This document shows, piece by piece, positions 42,387 through 53,821 of a stretch of DNA of 64,000 nt (position 1 is the stretch's first letter; each line of letters begins with the position of its first letter). This DNA comes from Rhodanobacteraceae bacterium (GTDB lineage: Bacteria; Pseudomonadota; Gammaproteobacteria; Xanthomonadales; Rhodanobacteraceae): the NCBI GenBank assembly GCA_009996615.1, contig JAACZU010000009.1, positions 62,001 to 126,000 of the forward strand. The letters are read 5' to 3'. The notes under the pieces are model-generated. The model was given only the letters and a program-made list of their open reading frames with translations. It was not told the DNA's origin and did no database searches. A program made the translations under genes and the position numbers.

Positions 42387-43274
42387 ATGACACCGTATCG
42401 AGGCCGCTTCGCCCCGTCGCCGACCGGACGCCTGCATTTCGGCTCGCTGGTCGCCGCGCTCGGCAGCTGGCTCGCCGCGCGCGCGGCCGGCGGCCGCTGG
42501 ATCGTGCGCATGGAAGATATCGACCGCGCGCGCGAAGTCCCGGGCGCTGCCGACGACATCCTGCGCACGCTCGCGGCCTTCGGGCTCGACTCCGACGAAC
42601 CGGTGTTGCGGCAGAGCGAGCGCGAACCGGTCTACGCGGCCGCGCTGCACCAGCTCGCTGGCGCCGGCCACGCCTACCGCTGCTGGTGCAGCCGCAGCGA
42701 CCTGGAACCGTTCGGCGGCATCCATCCGGCGACCTGCGTGGCGCGCGAATCGGCGCGCGCGCCGGCCTGGCGGCTGCACGTCGGCGACGCGGTGATCGGC
42801 TTCGACGACGCGATCCAGGGCCATTGCACGCAGGCGCTGGCACGCGAGGTCGGCGACTTCGTGATCTGGCGCGTCGAGGGCGGCTGCGCCTACCAGCTCG
42901 CGGTCGTCGTCGACGACGCCGCACAGGGCATCACCGACGTGGTGCGCGGCGCCGACCTGCTCGACTCGACGCCGCGGCAGATCCTGCTGCAGCGCCTGCT
43001 CGGCCTGCCGCAGCCGCGTTACGCGCACCTGCCGCTGGCGCTCGGCGCCGATGGCCGCAAGCTCAGCAAACACGAAGCGGCGCTGCCGGTCGATGGCGCC
43101 GATCCGCTGCCGGCGTTGCGCGCGGCGTTGCGCTTCCTCGGCCAGCCGGTGCCCGACGCGGGCGAGACGGCGCGCCTGCTCGCGCTCGCCGCGCGCGCGT
43201 TCGACCTCGCCCGCATCCCGCGCAACGCCACCGCGCCGACGCCGTTTGCGGCATTGCGGAAGGAAACTTGTTGA
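42387..43274 (+). CDS. gluQ: Glutamyl-Q tRNA(Asp) synthetase
   Basis: This 295-residue protein is a GluRS catalytic domain without the anticodon-binding half. The HIGH-like motif is in RFAPSPTGRLHFGSLVAALG, zinc-type Cys residues are in YRCWCSRSDL and ATCVAR, and the KMSKS-like motif is KLSKHEAALP. It attaches glutamate to queuosine of tRNA-Asp. It is often next to dksA in enterobacteria, but here lies 19 kb away, beside htpX (divergent). Confidence 0.95.
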   Translation: MTPYRGRFAPSPTGRLHFGSLVAALGSWLAARAAGGRWIVRMEDIDRAREVPGAADDILRTLAAFGLDSDEPVLRQSEREPVYAAALHQLAGAGHAYRCWCSRSDLEPFGGIHPATCVARESARAPAWRLHVGDAVIGFDDAIQGHCTQALAREVGDFVIWRVEGGCAYQLAVVVDDAAQGITDVVRGADLLDSTPRQILLQRLLGLPQPRYAHLPLALGADGRKLSKHEAALPVDGADPLPALRAALRFLGQPVPDAGETARLLALAARAFDLARIPRNATAPTPFAALRKETC

Positions 43275-43346
43275 GGCTTGTGTGTACAATCGGGGCGACG
43301 CGCTGCGCGGCGTCCCATCCACAACAACCCTGAAGGAGAACGGCTC

Positions 43347-44087
43347 ATGACGACACGCGTCGCCCTGGTCACCGGCGGCACCGGCGGCATCGGTACCGCC
43401 ATTTGCAGGCAACTCGCGAAGCTCGGCCACAAGGTCGCCACGAACTACCGCGACGAGGCCAAGGCCAGGGCCTGGCAGGAAGCGCAGCGCAAGGACGGTT
43501 TCGAGTTCACGATCGTGCCGGGCGACGTGGCCGACCCGGTCTCGGCCGAGGCGATGGTGCGCGCGGTCGAGCAGCAGCTCGGCCCGATCGAGATCCTCGT
43601 CAACAACGCCGGCATCACGCGCGACACCACGTTCCACCGGATGAATGCGCAGCAGTGGCAGGAGGTCATCGCGACCAACCTCGGCTCCTGCTTCAACGTC
43701 ACGCGCCCGGTCATCGACAGCATGCGCGAACGCAAGTGGGGCCGCATCGTGCAGATCAGTTCGATCAACGGCCAGAAGGGCCAGTACGGCCAGGCCAACT
43801 ATGCCGCCGCGAAGGCCGGCATGCACGGTTTCACGATCTCGCTGGCACAGGAGAATGCGAAGTTCGGCATCACCGTCAACACGGTTTCGCCCGGCTACGT
43901 CGGCACCGACATGGTGATGGCGGTGCCCGAGGACGTGCGCGCGAAGATCGTCGCGCAGATCCCGATCGGCCGCCTCGGCGAGCCGGACGAGATCGCCTAC
44001 GCGGTCGGCTTCTTCACTGCCGAGGAAGCGCGCTGGATCACCGGCGCCAACCTCGCCATCAACGGCGGCCAGTACATGGGCTGGTAG
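43347..44087 (+). CDS. phaB: Acetoacetyl-CoA reductase (PhaB)
   Basis: This 246-residue SDR reduces acetoacetyl-CoA to (R)-3-hydroxybutyryl-CoA for polyhydroxyalkanoate synthesis. The start ATG at 43347 has AAGGAG upstream. TGGTGGIG binds NADPH, NNAGITRD is the core motif, and the catalytic Ser-Tyr-Lys are in QISSINGQ and NYAAAKAG. The C-terminus INGGQYMGW resembles PhaB. phaR follows 353 bp downstream, and phaA and phaC are not in the window. Confidence 0.9.
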   Translation: MTTRVALVTGGTGGIGTAICRQLAKLGHKVATNYRDEAKARAWQEAQRKDGFEFTIVPGDVADPVSAEAMVRAVEQQLGPIEILVNNAGITRDTTFHRMNAQQWQEVIATNLGSCFNVTRPVIDSMRERKWGRIVQISSINGQKGQYGQANYAAAKAGMHGFTISLAQENAKFGITVNTVSPGYVGTDMVMAVPEDVRAKIVAQIPIGRLGEPDEIAYAVGFFTAEEARWITGANLAINGGQYMGW

Positions 44088-44139
44088 AGCAAAGGCGCGC
44101 TTGCGCGATGCGTTGAAGCGCATCGCGTGCGCTTTTGCT
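44088..44139 (+). terminator. Hairpin terminator after phaB
   Basis: AGCAAAGGCGC (44088-44098) pairs with GCGCTTTTGCT (44129-44139) at 10 of 11 positions, enclosing a second stem CGATGCG/CGCATCG. It begins directly after the phaB stop codon (44085-44087), with a U-run in the descending arm. Confidence 0.6.
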
Positions 44140-44232
44140 CCGGTGAGGCAGGAGCCGAACGGCAACGCACCAGGGACGGTTGCTTGAGACCGCATTCATC
44201 GCGGCGCTGTGCGCGCTTGCCGTCAGGGCCTG

Positions 44233-44362
44233 ATGCATCAGCCTCCCCTCTCCCTCCGGGAGAGGATGGCGCGGCAGCGCCGGGTAAGGGTTCGGGCGAA
44301 GTGATGCACATCGACTTCGCCGAACCCTCACCCCAACCCCTCTCCCGACGGGAGAGGGGCCA
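44233..44362. repeat. Inverted-repeat element between phaB and phaR
   Basis: CCCCTCTCCCTCCGGGAGAG near 44244 is mirrored by CCCCTCTCCCGACGGGAGAG near 44337, with TTCGGGCGAAG / CTTCGCCGAA arms between them. This is a familiar short mobile-like repeat of Lysobacterales intergenic DNA. No gene is present in 44140-44440. Confidence 0.6.
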
Positions 44363-44440
44363 ACCTCGCCAGAGGTGCGGCCCCTTGCTGCGCAACAAAC
44401 CCAACTGGTGCGCCGCGTCACATTCTGCTAGCGTTAAGGA

Positions 44441-44953
44441 ATGACTACGCCGACGCTGCGCATCATCAAGAAGTATCCCAACCGCCGTCTCTACGACACG
44501 GAGATCTCGAGCTACATCACGCTCGAGGAAGTCCGCCAGCTCGTGCTCGACGACGAGGAGTTCGAGGTTCGCGACGCCAAGACCGGCGAGAACCTGACCC
44601 GGTCCGTGCTGCTGCAGATCATCTCCGAATACGAAGATCGCGGCGAGCCGATGTTCACGACCAAGCTGCTGTCGCAGATCATCCGCTTCTACGGCGACTC
44701 GCTGCAGGGCTTCATGGGCGGCTATCTCGAACGCAGCCTGCAGGTCTTCCTCGACCAGCAGCAGCAGTTCCGCAGCCAGTTGAACAACATCCTCGGCCAG
44801 ACGCCGTGGTCGATGCTCAACGACCTGACCGAGCGCAACATGGACCTGTGGAAATCGCTGCAGCAGGGCTTCCTGACCGCCGCCGCGAACAGCGTGCGCG
44901 CCGCCGAGCCGGGCAAGGACGCGGGCAAGCCCAAGAAAGACTCCAAGCCCTGA
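44441..44953 (+). CDS. phaR: Polyhydroxyalkanoate synthesis repressor PhaR
   Basis: This 170-residue regulator has the N-terminal DNA-binding and polymer-sensing domain IIKKYPNRRLYDTEISSYIT, followed by LEEVRQLVLDDEEFEVRDA. The C-terminal part contains Gln-rich (FLDQQQQFRSQLNN) and Lys/Asp-rich segments. PhaR represses phasin and PHA genes until polymer granules titrate it. It is flanked by two PhaB-type reductases. Confidence 0.95.
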   Translation: MTTPTLRIIKKYPNRRLYDTEISSYITLEEVRQLVLDDEEFEVRDAKTGENLTRSVLLQIISEYEDRGEPMFTTKLLSQIIRFYGDSLQGFMGGYLERSLQVFLDQQQQFRSQLNNILGQTPWSMLNDLTERNMDLWKSLQQGFLTAAANSVRAAEPGKDAGKPKKDSKP

Positions 44954-45060
44954 GCCGCCCCTGATCACGCAACCATGCTGCCGCCTGCGGGCGCCAGCCG
45001 CTGCGTCGCAGCATGGCCGGACGCCTGCGCATGCCGCAGCGCACGAACGAGGACTCATCG

Positions 45061-45807
45061 ATGAACAAGCGCGTCGCCATCGTCACCGGCGGGATCGGTG
45101 GCCTCGGCACCGAAATCTGCAAGCACCTGGCCCGCTCCGGGCGCCAGGTCGTTGCCGCCGACCTTCCCGCGCGCACCGAGCGCGTCGCGGCGTTCCGCGA
45201 GGAAACGGCTGAATTCGGCGATGCGATCGTGTTCGAGCCGCTGAACGTCGCCGACTTCCAGGCCTGCGCCGACCTCGTCCGCCACGTCGGCGAGACCTGG
45301 GGCCCGGCTTCGATCCTGGTCAACGCCGCCGGCATCACGCGCGACACGTCGCTGCGCAAGATGGCGCCCGAGCAATGGACCGACGTGATCAAGGTCAACC
45401 TCGAGGGCGTGTTCAACATGTGCCGCCAGGTCGTAGACGGCATGACCGCGCAGGGCTTCGGCCGCATCGTCAACATTTCCTCGGTGAACGGCCAGACCGG
45501 CCAGTTCGGCCAGACCAACTACTCGGCCGCCAAGGCCGGCATGCACGGATTCACGATGGCGCTCGCGCGCGAAGTCGCGAAGAAGGGCGTCACCGTCAAC
45601 AGCGTCTCGCCCGGCTACTGCAACACCGCGATGGTGCAGGCCGTGCCCGAGGACATCCGCAACCAGATCATCGCCAACATCCCGGTCGGCCGCCTCGGCG
45701 AACCGCGCGAGATCGCCCGCACGGTCGACTTCCTCGCCGCCGACGACGCCGGCTTCATCACCGGCGCGAACATCCCGGTCAACGGCGGCTACTTCATGGA
45801 TTTCTGA
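45061..45807 (+). CDS. Second PhaB-like SDR oxidoreductase
   Basis: This 248-residue SDR is a clear paralogue of the upstream PhaB. The start ATG at 45061 follows GAGGA by about 7 nt. TGGIGGLG binds the cofactor, NAAGITRD is the core motif, the Ser is in NISSVNGQ and Tyr-Lys in NYSAAKAG. It ends GGYFMDF, unlike the GGQYMGW of the first. It may be a second acetoacetyl-CoA reductase or a 3-hydroxyacyl reductase with different chain length. A strong terminator follows. Confidence 0.85.
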   Translation: MNKRVAIVTGGIGGLGTEICKHLARSGRQVVAADLPARTERVAAFREETAEFGDAIVFEPLNVADFQACADLVRHVGETWGPASILVNAAGITRDTSLRKMAPEQWTDVIKVNLEGVFNMCRQVVDGMTAQGFGRIVNISSVNGQTGQFGQTNYSAAKAGMHGFTMALAREVAKKGVTVNSVSPGYCNTAMVQAVPEDIRNQIIANIPVGRLGEPREIARTVDFLAADDAGFITGANIPVNGGYFMDF

Positions 45808-45834
45808 GGCGCACGCGCAATCCATTGACCCAGA

Positions 45835-45869
45835 ACGAGAAAAACCGGCGAATCGCCGGTTTTTTCGTT
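45835..45869. terminator. Strong bidirectional rho-independent terminator
   Basis: AAAACCGGCG (45841-45850) and CGCCGGTTTT (45854-45863) form a 10-bp stem with a 3-nt loop, flanked by A and T runs on both sides. It separates the plus-strand PHA genes from the minus-strand secreted-protein gene and can end both transcripts. Confidence 0.9.
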
Positions 45870-45911
45870 CCAGCCAGCCAAGTAGCTACCTTTTTTGGTT
45901 TCCGCGCGGTC

Positions 45912-46928
45912 TCAGTAGTCGTAGCTGTCGATGAACAGGAAGTCGTCCGGCGTGCGCACGCAGTCGTTGGTCCGCGGCAGGCGCGGGCCAGTCTCGACGA
46001 CCTCGAAATCGGTGACCTTCGGCGCCGGAGTGCCGGTGACGAAGACGAGCGAGGTGATGCCGAGTTCGACCCACTTCTTCGTGGTGTAGCGATCCGATTC
46101 GCCGGTCAGCGCGATGTTGCCGCCGTCGGACAGCACCATGCCGTAGCGCTGCATCGTGCGCAGCAGGACCTGCGCGGCCGGGTTGTAGCCGCCAAGGTCG
46201 AAGCCGGCCTTCAGGCGCAGGCGCGCCCCGTACGGCACGCTGGCCGCGGGACCGCTCGGCGCGCCGGCGTGCGTGGCCGGGTGCACGTAGGCCTGCGCGG
46301 CCATGCGCGCATTGGGCAGGATGAAGCGGATCGCGTGGCCGAGGTCGCCGCCGCTCGCGACCGCCGCGGCGACTTCGTCGGCATTGAACAGCAGCGGCGC
46401 GATCGGGAAGCCGGCCGCATCGGCGCTGGTGCATTGCTCGCCGCGGCCGTGCCGCGGATAGGCCCGCGCCAGGTCCCATTTCAGTGCGCACGCCGACTGC
46501 AGGGTGCCGCCTGCGACATTCGCCGCGTAGGCCTCGTACAAGGTGCTGCCCTGTACGACGAGCAGGTGGCAGTCGCCGCCACCGGTGCAGGTGTAACCGC
46601 TCTCGCCCTCGAGTGCGCCACCGGGAGGCAGCGGAAATGGAAAACCTGCATCGCAATCGGGTGTGTCGCCGCCCACCGCGACCGGCGCGGTCGGCGCGTC
46701 CGCCGCGGCATGCAGCACGTGCATCGAGAAGTCGATCTGCAGGCGGTTGCCGTTGCCCCAGCCGCCCAGACCTTGCAGCGTGGCGATCATCGACGCCGAG
46801 TCGGCTGCCAGCGGCGCCTGGCTGATGTCCTGGTGCCAGACCGCGCCGGGCGGAAAGCGCGGCAACGGCTCGGCAGCCGCGAGCATTGGCAGCAGGGCAA
46901 GGGCGAACGAGGCGATCTGGCGATGCAT
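45912..46928 (-). CDS. Secreted protein of unknown function
   Basis: I do not recognise a named family for this 338-residue protein. The start ATG at 46928 has GGAGGG 6 nt upstream. Residues 1-18 (MHRQIASFALALLPMLAA) are a signal peptide. The mature part has a Gly/Pro-rich region with paired cysteines (DCDAG, YTCTGGGDCHLL) and a later conserved-looking core LLRTMQRYGMVLSDGGNIAL followed by TGESD. I recall that core from other secreted bacterial proteins that degrade or bind extracellular material. It ends in Asp/Tyr-rich FLFIDSYDY. An extracellular role is likely. Confidence 0.75.
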   Translation of the reverse strand: MHRQIASFALALLPMLAAAEPLPRFPPGAVWHQDISQAPLAADSASMIATLQGLGGWGNGNRLQIDFSMHVLHAAADAPTAPVAVGGDTPDCDAGFPFPLPPGGALEGESGYTCTGGGDCHLLVVQGSTLYEAYAANVAGGTLQSACALKWDLARAYPRHGRGEQCTSADAAGFPIAPLLFNADEVAAAVASGGDLGHAIRFILPNARMAAQAYVHPATHAGAPSGPAASVPYGARLRLKAGFDLGGYNPAAQVLLRTMQRYGMVLSDGGNIALTGESDRYTTKKWVELGITSLVFVTGTPAPKVTDFEVVETGPRLPRTNDCVRTPDDFLFIDSYDY

Positions 46929-47004
46929 GGCGGACCCTCCGCCGCGCATCGTCGCCGTTACCCCGGATGACGCGCCGTGCGCCGCCTCGCAAAAAACGCG
47001 CCGG

Positions 47005-47574
47005 CTACCAGACCAGGTCGGCCGGCACGCCGTCGTCGTCGACGCCGTGCGGGTCGCACAGCAGCACCAGCGCGTCGGGGTCGATCGCCTGCGCGGCCAC
47101 GGCGATCTCGCGCGTGACCAGCAGGTAGCGGCCGGCGAGCTGCACGATCGCCAGTTCGCCGCCGTTGAGGCGCGGCAACTGCTCGGTCGTGACGTAGATG
47201 CGACGGATCTTGTTGAGATGCGGGAAGTGGCGCGGGATCTCGGCCTCGGGCGCATTCAGCGCCTTGCCACCCAGCAGCGCGGTGAGCTTCTGCTTGCGCT
47301 CCTTGCGTTCGCGCGCACGCTGCTCGGCCTCGCGCTGCTCGCGTTCGCGCGCCTCGCGCTCGTTCTTGTCGCGCAGCGCATACGCCTTGGCGAGATCGAT
47401 CTCGCCCTCGCCACGCACCGGCTTCGCCTGAGGCTTGCCATGGTGCTGGCCATGGGGCCTGCCATGCGGCTTGCCCGGCTGTTGCGGACGCTGCGCCGGC
47501 TTCGGCCGTGATTCGGGCTTGGGTTGTGGCTTGAAGCCAGCCTTGAGCAACTGTTCGCGCAGGGATTCGGACAT
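47005..47574 (-). CDS. DUF2058 (YaiL-type) protein
   Basis: This 189-residue protein starts MSESLREQLLKAGFKPQPKP, the usual opening of the family. A Pro/His/Lys-rich linker and a long charged helix (ERKERKQKLTALLGG preceded by an Arg/Glu run) follow. The C-terminal globular part contains IRRIYVTTEQLPRLNGGELA. The family has been described as nucleoprotein- or polynucleotide-associated, without a settled function. Confidence 0.88.
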   Translation of the reverse strand: MSESLREQLLKAGFKPQPKPESRPKPAQRPQQPGKPHGRPHGQHHGKPQAKPVRGEGEIDLAKAYALRDKNEREAREREQREAEQRARERKERKQKLTALLGGKALNAPEAEIPRHFPHLNKIRRIYVTTEQLPRLNGGELAIVQLAGRYLLVTREIAVAAQAIDPDALVLLCDPHGVDDDGVPADLVW

Positions 47575-47689
47575 GATTCAAACACTCGCCACCAAACACA
47601 TCATGAGGAAACCGCGATCTTGCGGCATTCCTTGAAAAGTGCGGCCATGAAGGGCCGCTTCCTGATTCCCGCATTCACGGACGAATGCA

Positions 47690-47905
47690 CTAGTAATGCG
47701 GCGGCGGGGGCTCATCGCGCGCATCGTGCGAAAGCGCGCCGCGCACCGCCGAAAGGTCCGACCGCATCCGCTCCAGCGCGCTGCGCAGCTCGTGCACGAG
47801 GCGGTCGTGCAACGCCACCGTATCGCTGAGCGCGGCCATCGTATCCTCGATGAAGGCGAGCCGTACTTCGAGTTCGGTCAGGCGCTCTTCCAGCGACATG
47901 CTCAT
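47690..47905 (-). CDS. slyX: SlyX family protein
   Basis: This 71-residue coiled-coil protein matches SlyX in length, N-terminus ([19 protein letters not shown]) and the conserved terminal PPPHY. Its function is unknown. The ATG overlaps the gmd stop by 4 bp, an unusual coupling to a sugar-nucleotide gene. Confidence 0.9.
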   Translation of the reverse strand: MSMSLEERLTELEVRLAFIEDTMAALSDTVALHDRLVHELRSALERMRSDLSAVRGALSHDARDEPPPPHY

Positions 47906-49038
47906 GCGCCCTGCCCCGGCAACCGCTCGATCAGGTGGCGCCCGTGGCGCGCGCCGATCAGCCCCTGCGACTCGCGTGTGGCGAGGGCGAGGTCGGCCGT
48001 GGCCATCTCGCGCACTAGCTCGGCGAAGCTGGTCTTCGGCGCCCAGCCGAGGCGCTCGCGCGCGAAGCTGGCGTCACCGAGCAGCGTGTCGACCTCGGCC
48101 AGCCGGTAGTACTGTGGGTGGATGCGCACCAGCACGTCGCCGGCGCGGATCTTCGCGTCCGCGCGCACGGTCGTGGCGACCGCGTGCTCGTCGGCGCCGC
48201 TGCCGCGGAACTCGAGTTCGACACCCATCTCGCGCGCGGCGAGCAGCACGAACTCGCGCACCGAATGCTGGATGCCGGTCGCGATCACGTAGTCGGTCGG
48301 CTGGTCCTGCTGCAGGATCAGCCACTGCGCCTCGACGTAGTCGCGCGCATGGCCCCAGTCGCGCTTCGCATCGAGGTTGCCCAGGTATAAGCAATGCTGC
48401 AGGCCGCACACCACGCGCGCGAGGCCGCGCGTGATCTTGCGCGTGACGAACGTCTCCCCGCGCAGCGGCGACTCGTGATTGAACAGGATGCCGTTGCAGC
48501 CGTAGATGCCGTAGGCCTCGCGGTAGTTGACCGTGATCCAGTACGCGTACAGCTTGGCCACGCCGTACGGCGAGCGCGGATGGAACGGCGTCGACTCGCG
48601 CTGCGGCGTCTCGCGCACGAGGCCGTACAGCTCAGACGTCGAAGCCTGGTAGAAGCGGCAGCGGTCGCCCAAGCCAAGGCTGCGCATCGCCTCGAGGATG
48701 CGCAGCGTGCCGAGGCCATCGGCGTTGGCGGTGTATTCGGGCTCCTCGAACGATACCGCCACATGGCTCTGCGCGGCGAGGTTGTAGATCTCGTCCGGCT
48801 TCACCTGCTGGATCACGCGCAGCAGGCTCAAGCTGTCGGTCAGGTCGCCGTAATGCAGGTGCACGCCGGGGCGTGCGACATCGAGTTCGCGATGCAGGTG
48901 GTCGATGCGCTCGGTGTTGAACGAGGAGGCACGCCGCCGCAGGCCATGTACTTCATAACCCTTGGCCAGCAGCAGCTCGGCCAGGTACGCGCCGTCCTGG
49001 CCGGTGATGCCGGTGATGAGTGCCCGTTTCTGTTCCAT
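47902..49038 (-). CDS. gmd: GDP-mannose 4,6-dehydratase
   Basis: This 378-residue short-chain-dehydrogenase-like enzyme makes GDP-4-keto-6-deoxymannose, the precursor of GDP-fucose and GDP-rhamnose. NADP binding is by [15 protein letters not shown], substrate motifs are [14 protein letters not shown] and [11 protein letters not shown], and catalytic Tyr-Lys is in [12 protein letters not shown]. The start [10 protein letters not shown] (49036-49038) was chosen; a TTG further upstream has no support. It follows ugd by 79 bp and supports surface polysaccharide synthesis. Confidence 0.96.
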   Translation of the reverse strand: MEQKRALITGITGQDGAYLAELLLAKGYEVHGLRRRASSFNTERIDHLHRELDVARPGVHLHYGDLTDSLSLLRVIQQVKPDEIYNLAAQSHVAVSFEEPEYTANADGLGTLRILEAMRSLGLGDRCRFYQASTSELYGLVRETPQRESTPFHPRSPYGVAKLYAYWITVNYREAYGIYGCNGILFNHESPLRGETFVTRKITRGLARVVCGLQHCLYLGNLDAKRDWGHARDYVEAQWLILQQDQPTDYVIATGIQHSVREFVLLAAREMGVELEFRGSGADEHAVATTVRADAKIRAGDVLVRIHPQYYRLAEVDTLLGDASFARERLGWAPKTSFAELVREMATADLALATRESQGLIGARHGRHLIERLPGQGA

Positions 49039-49117
49039 CTGCGCCTGCGTGCGCGCCTTCGGCAAAGAAACTGATGGTAGCCGCGGCGCCGGCGCAGGTA
49101 CAGCCGGCGCCGGCCGC

Positions 49118-50464
49118 TCAGGCCGGAGGCTGCACGATGCTGCGGCCGCGACCGATGCCGTAGTAGGCCAGGCCCGCCGCCTCGACCGCCTTCGGTTCGA
49201 AGATGTTGCGGCCGTCGAACACCACCGGCGTCTTCAGCAGCGCGCGCAGGCGCTCGAAATCGGGGCTGCGGAACGCCTTCCACTCGGTCACGATGACGAG
49301 CGCGTCAGCGCCTTCCACCGCGGCGTAGGCGTGCTCGCACAGCAACAGGTCGTCGCGCGTGCCGTAGATGCGCGCAGCCTCGGCGGCGGCCTCCGGATCG
49401 TAGGCACGCACGCGCGCACCGGCCGCCCACAACTGTTCGAGCAGCGTGCGGCTGGGCGCTTCGCGCATGTCGTCGGTGTTGGGCTTGAACGCCAGGCCCC
49501 ACAGCGCGATCGTGCGGCCGCGGAGCGCACCGTCGAAGTGGCGCTCGAGCAGCGCGAACAGCTTGCCCTTCTGCGCCGCGTTGACGGCCTCGACCGCATT
49601 CAGCAGGCGCGGCTCGTAGCCGCTCGCCCGCGCGGTGTGCTCGAGCGCCTTGACGTCCTTCGGGAAGCACGAGCCGCCGTAGCCGGCGCCCGGGTAGATG
49701 AAGTGGTAGCCGATGCGCGGATCGGAACCGATGCCGCGCCGCACGTGCTCGACGTCGGCGCCGACCTGCTCGGCGATGTTGGCGATCTCGTTCATGAAGC
49801 TGATCTTGGTCGCCAGCATCGCGTTGGCGGCGTACTTGGTCAGCTCGGCCGAGCGCACGTCCATCAGCACGATGCGCTCGTGGTTGCGGTTGAACGGCGC
49901 GTACAGCGTCTTCAGTGCCTCGACCGCGTGCGCGCTGTCGGCGCCGATGACGATGCGGTCCGGCCGCAGGCAGTCCTGCACCGCATCGCCTTCCTTGAGG
50001 AATTCGGGATTGGAGACGACGTCGAACGTGACCTGGCTGCCGCGCGCGGCCAGCTCGGCGGCGATCGCCTTGCGCACCGCATCGGCGGTGCCGACCGGCA
50101 CGGTCGACTTGTTGACGACGACGACGTGGCGCGCCAGCGTCCTGCCGATCGTGCGCGCGACCGCGAGCACGTGCGACAGGTCGGCGCTGCCGTCCTCGTC
50201 CGGCGGCGTACCGACCGCGATGAAGATGATCTGCGCGTGCGCGATCGCCGACGCCGCATCGGTCGTGAAGCGCAGGCGGCCGTCGGCGTGGTTCGCGCGC
50301 ACCAGCGGCTCCAGGCCCGGCTCGTAGATCGGGATCTCGCCGCGCTGCAGGCGCGCGATCTTGGCGGCGTCGACATCGACGCAGACGACCTCGTTGCCGA
50401 CCTCGGCGAGGCAGGTGCCGGTGACCAGGCCGACGTAGCCGGTTCCGAAAATCGTCACACGCAT
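49118..50464 (-). CDS. ugd: UDP-glucose 6-dehydrogenase
   Basis: This 448-residue enzyme oxidises UDP-glucose to UDP-glucuronate for exopolysaccharide or lipid A modification. The start [20 protein letters not shown] at 50464 carries the NAD motif at once; a longer frame upstream is not family-like. The catalytic cysteine is in [13 protein letters not shown], and the segment [19 protein letters not shown] is conserved. It precedes gmd on the same strand. Confidence 0.97.
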   Translation of the reverse strand: MRVTIFGTGYVGLVTGTCLAEVGNEVVCVDVDAAKIARLQRGEIPIYEPGLEPLVRANHADGRLRFTTDAASAIAHAQIIFIAVGTPPDEDGSADLSHVLAVARTIGRTLARHVVVVNKSTVPVGTADAVRKAIAAELAARGSQVTFDVVSNPEFLKEGDAVQDCLRPDRIVIGADSAHAVEALKTLYAPFNRNHERIVLMDVRSAELTKYAANAMLATKISFMNEIANIAEQVGADVEHVRRGIGSDPRIGYHFIYPGAGYGGSCFPKDVKALEHTARASGYEPRLLNAVEAVNAAQKGKLFALLERHFDGALRGRTIALWGLAFKPNTDDMREAPSRTLLEQLWAAGARVRAYDPEAAAEAARIYGTRDDLLLCEHAYAAVEGADALVIVTEWKAFRSPDFERLRALLKTPVVFDGRNIFEPKAVEAAGLAYYGIGRGRSIVQPPA

Positions 50465-50556
50465 GGGCTTTCTCCGATTGCCGCTTGCCGATTCCGGGCT
50501 GCCCGCAGCCGCCAGGGAATCACCACGATTGTCATTGCAGCGACCATGGATGATCG

Positions 50557-50592
50557 CAAAAAAACAAAGGCGCGCCGGGTCACGGCGCGCCT
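50557..50592 (-). terminator. Rho-independent terminator of the FKBP gene
   Basis: On the minus strand GGCGCGCC pairs with GGCGCGCC (50584-50591 and 50569-50576) around a 7-nt loop, followed by TTTGTTTTTTT. It lies 24 bp after the FKBP stop codon. Confidence 0.9.
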
Positions 50593-50615
50593 CTGAAGAA
50601 GAACGCGCGGTGCGC

Positions 50616-51392
50616 TTACTTCTTCGCCGGCTTGGCCGCCGGCTCGGCCGGCTTGGCCTCGCCCGCCGGGTTCTCGATGCCGAGCAGCTCGACCTCGAAC
50701 ACCAGCGTCGCGTTCGGGCCGATCTGGCCCGGCGCGTTCTCGCCATAGGCGAGGTCGGCCGGCACGAACAGCTTGTACTTGGAGCCGACCGGCATCAGCT
50801 GCAGGCCTTCGCTCCAGCCCTTGATCACGCCGTTCAGCGGGAAGGTGGCCGGCTGGCCGCGATCATAGGAGCTGTCGAACTTCTCGCCGTCGATCTTGGT
50901 GCCGAGGTAGTTGACCTTGACCGTGTCGGTCGCCTTCGGCTTCGGGCCGGTGCCTTCCTTCTCGACCAGGTACTGCAGGCCCGAGGCGGTCGTCTTCACG
51001 CCCGGCTTGGCCTTGTTCGCGGCGAGGAACTTGGCGCCTTCGGCCTTGTTCTTGTCGGCCATGGCCTTCTGCTCGGCGACGCGCTTGGCCTGCATCTGCT
51101 GCATGAACTCCTGCCGCACCTGCATCGCCTCTTCCTTGGTCAGCGCGGTCTTCTCGCCCTTGAGCGTCGCCTCGATCGCCTGCTCGACGACCTTGATGTC
51201 GATCTCGTCCTTGATCTGGCTCAGGCTCTGGCCGATGTCCATGCCGATCCAGGTGCTGACCTTGGCCTTGTCCAGCTTCACGGCCGGCGCCGGCTTGGCC
51301 GCTTCGGTCTTGGCCGGGTCGGCGGCCACCGCACCGATCGCGAAAGTGGCCGCCAGCGCGGCGACGAGGGTCTTCTGCACGAAACGCGTCAT
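50616..51392 (-). CDS. Periplasmic FKBP-type peptidyl-prolyl isomerase
   Basis: This 258-residue protein has a signal peptide ([20 protein letters not shown] then AVAA), an N-terminal helical dimerisation region ([20 protein letters not shown]) and a C-terminal FKBP domain ([40 protein letters not shown]). This is the FkpA/Mip architecture, acting in folding of exported proteins. A Lys/Ala/Pro-rich tail follows. The start was placed at the ATG of the signal peptide rather than an upstream in-frame codon at 51524. Confidence 0.94.
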   Translation of the reverse strand: MTRFVQKTLVAALAATFAIGAVAADPAKTEAAKPAPAVKLDKAKVSTWIGMDIGQSLSQIKDEIDIKVVEQAIEATLKGEKTALTKEEAMQVRQEFMQQMQAKRVAEQKAMADKNKAEGAKFLAANKAKPGVKTTASGLQYLVEKEGTGPKPKATDTVKVNYLGTKIDGEKFDSSYDRGQPATFPLNGVIKGWSEGLQLMPVGSKYKLFVPADLAYGENAPGQIGPNATLVFEVELLGIENPAGEAKPAEPAAKPAKK

Positions 51393-51547
51393 GTCTACTC
51401 CTGAAAAAAGATACGGGGATTGCCGGGCGGGTTGGACCGTCGGCGTCGCGCATGTGCCGAAGCCGGCCGGAATGCGAGGCCGCGTATTCTGTACAGGGCG
51501 CCGGGGCGTTGGCAAACGCCGCACCCGCCGCCCTGTAAACTCGCCCG

Positions 51548-53443
<1,896 letters not shown>

Positions 53444-53820
53444 GGCGGCGCGTCCTCCGCGGGCGTTGCGTTCAAGTGCGCGGCCTGCCCGCTTCGGGGC
53501 GGCCTGATCGAGGCCGCCCTTCGCTGTTGCTGTGCGAGCGCCGGAAGGCGCGATGCCGTTGGCGGAAAGCATCGCGGCTGCCGCCGCTCCCACAAAAGCC
53601 GCCCTTCGCTGCTCCCGCAAGAGCTGGCCTTCGCTGTTCGGGTGGGAGCGCCGGCAGGCGCGATGCCCTGCCCGATCCGCGCACGCCCCGGGCGATGGCG
53701 CCCACACAGCCCGAAAAAAAATTATTTAAAACAATAATTTAGATGCCATTTCCGATGCCGCGAGGCAGACCCGGAGCCGGCCCCTCGCATCCCCGAGCGT
53801 CCCGCAACCCCGGTTGAGGG
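53444..53820. repeat. Gap with REP hairpins and an AT-rich palindrome
   Basis: A GGCGGCCT/AGGCCGCC hairpin (53498-53518) follows the ABC-F gene. Two REP-like units with GCGCCGG(A/C)AGGCGCGATGCC lie near 53538 and 53649. At 53719-53740 a 22-bp segment has perfect arms AAATTATT and AATAATTT around TAAAAC. I see no gene. Confidence 0.65.
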
Positions 53821-53821
53821 G

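Noticed and set aside
45912-47255. Longer form (447 codons) of the secreted unknown
   Set aside because: The extra upstream codons overlap the DUF2058 gene and precede a clear ribosome-binding site and signal peptide at 46928.
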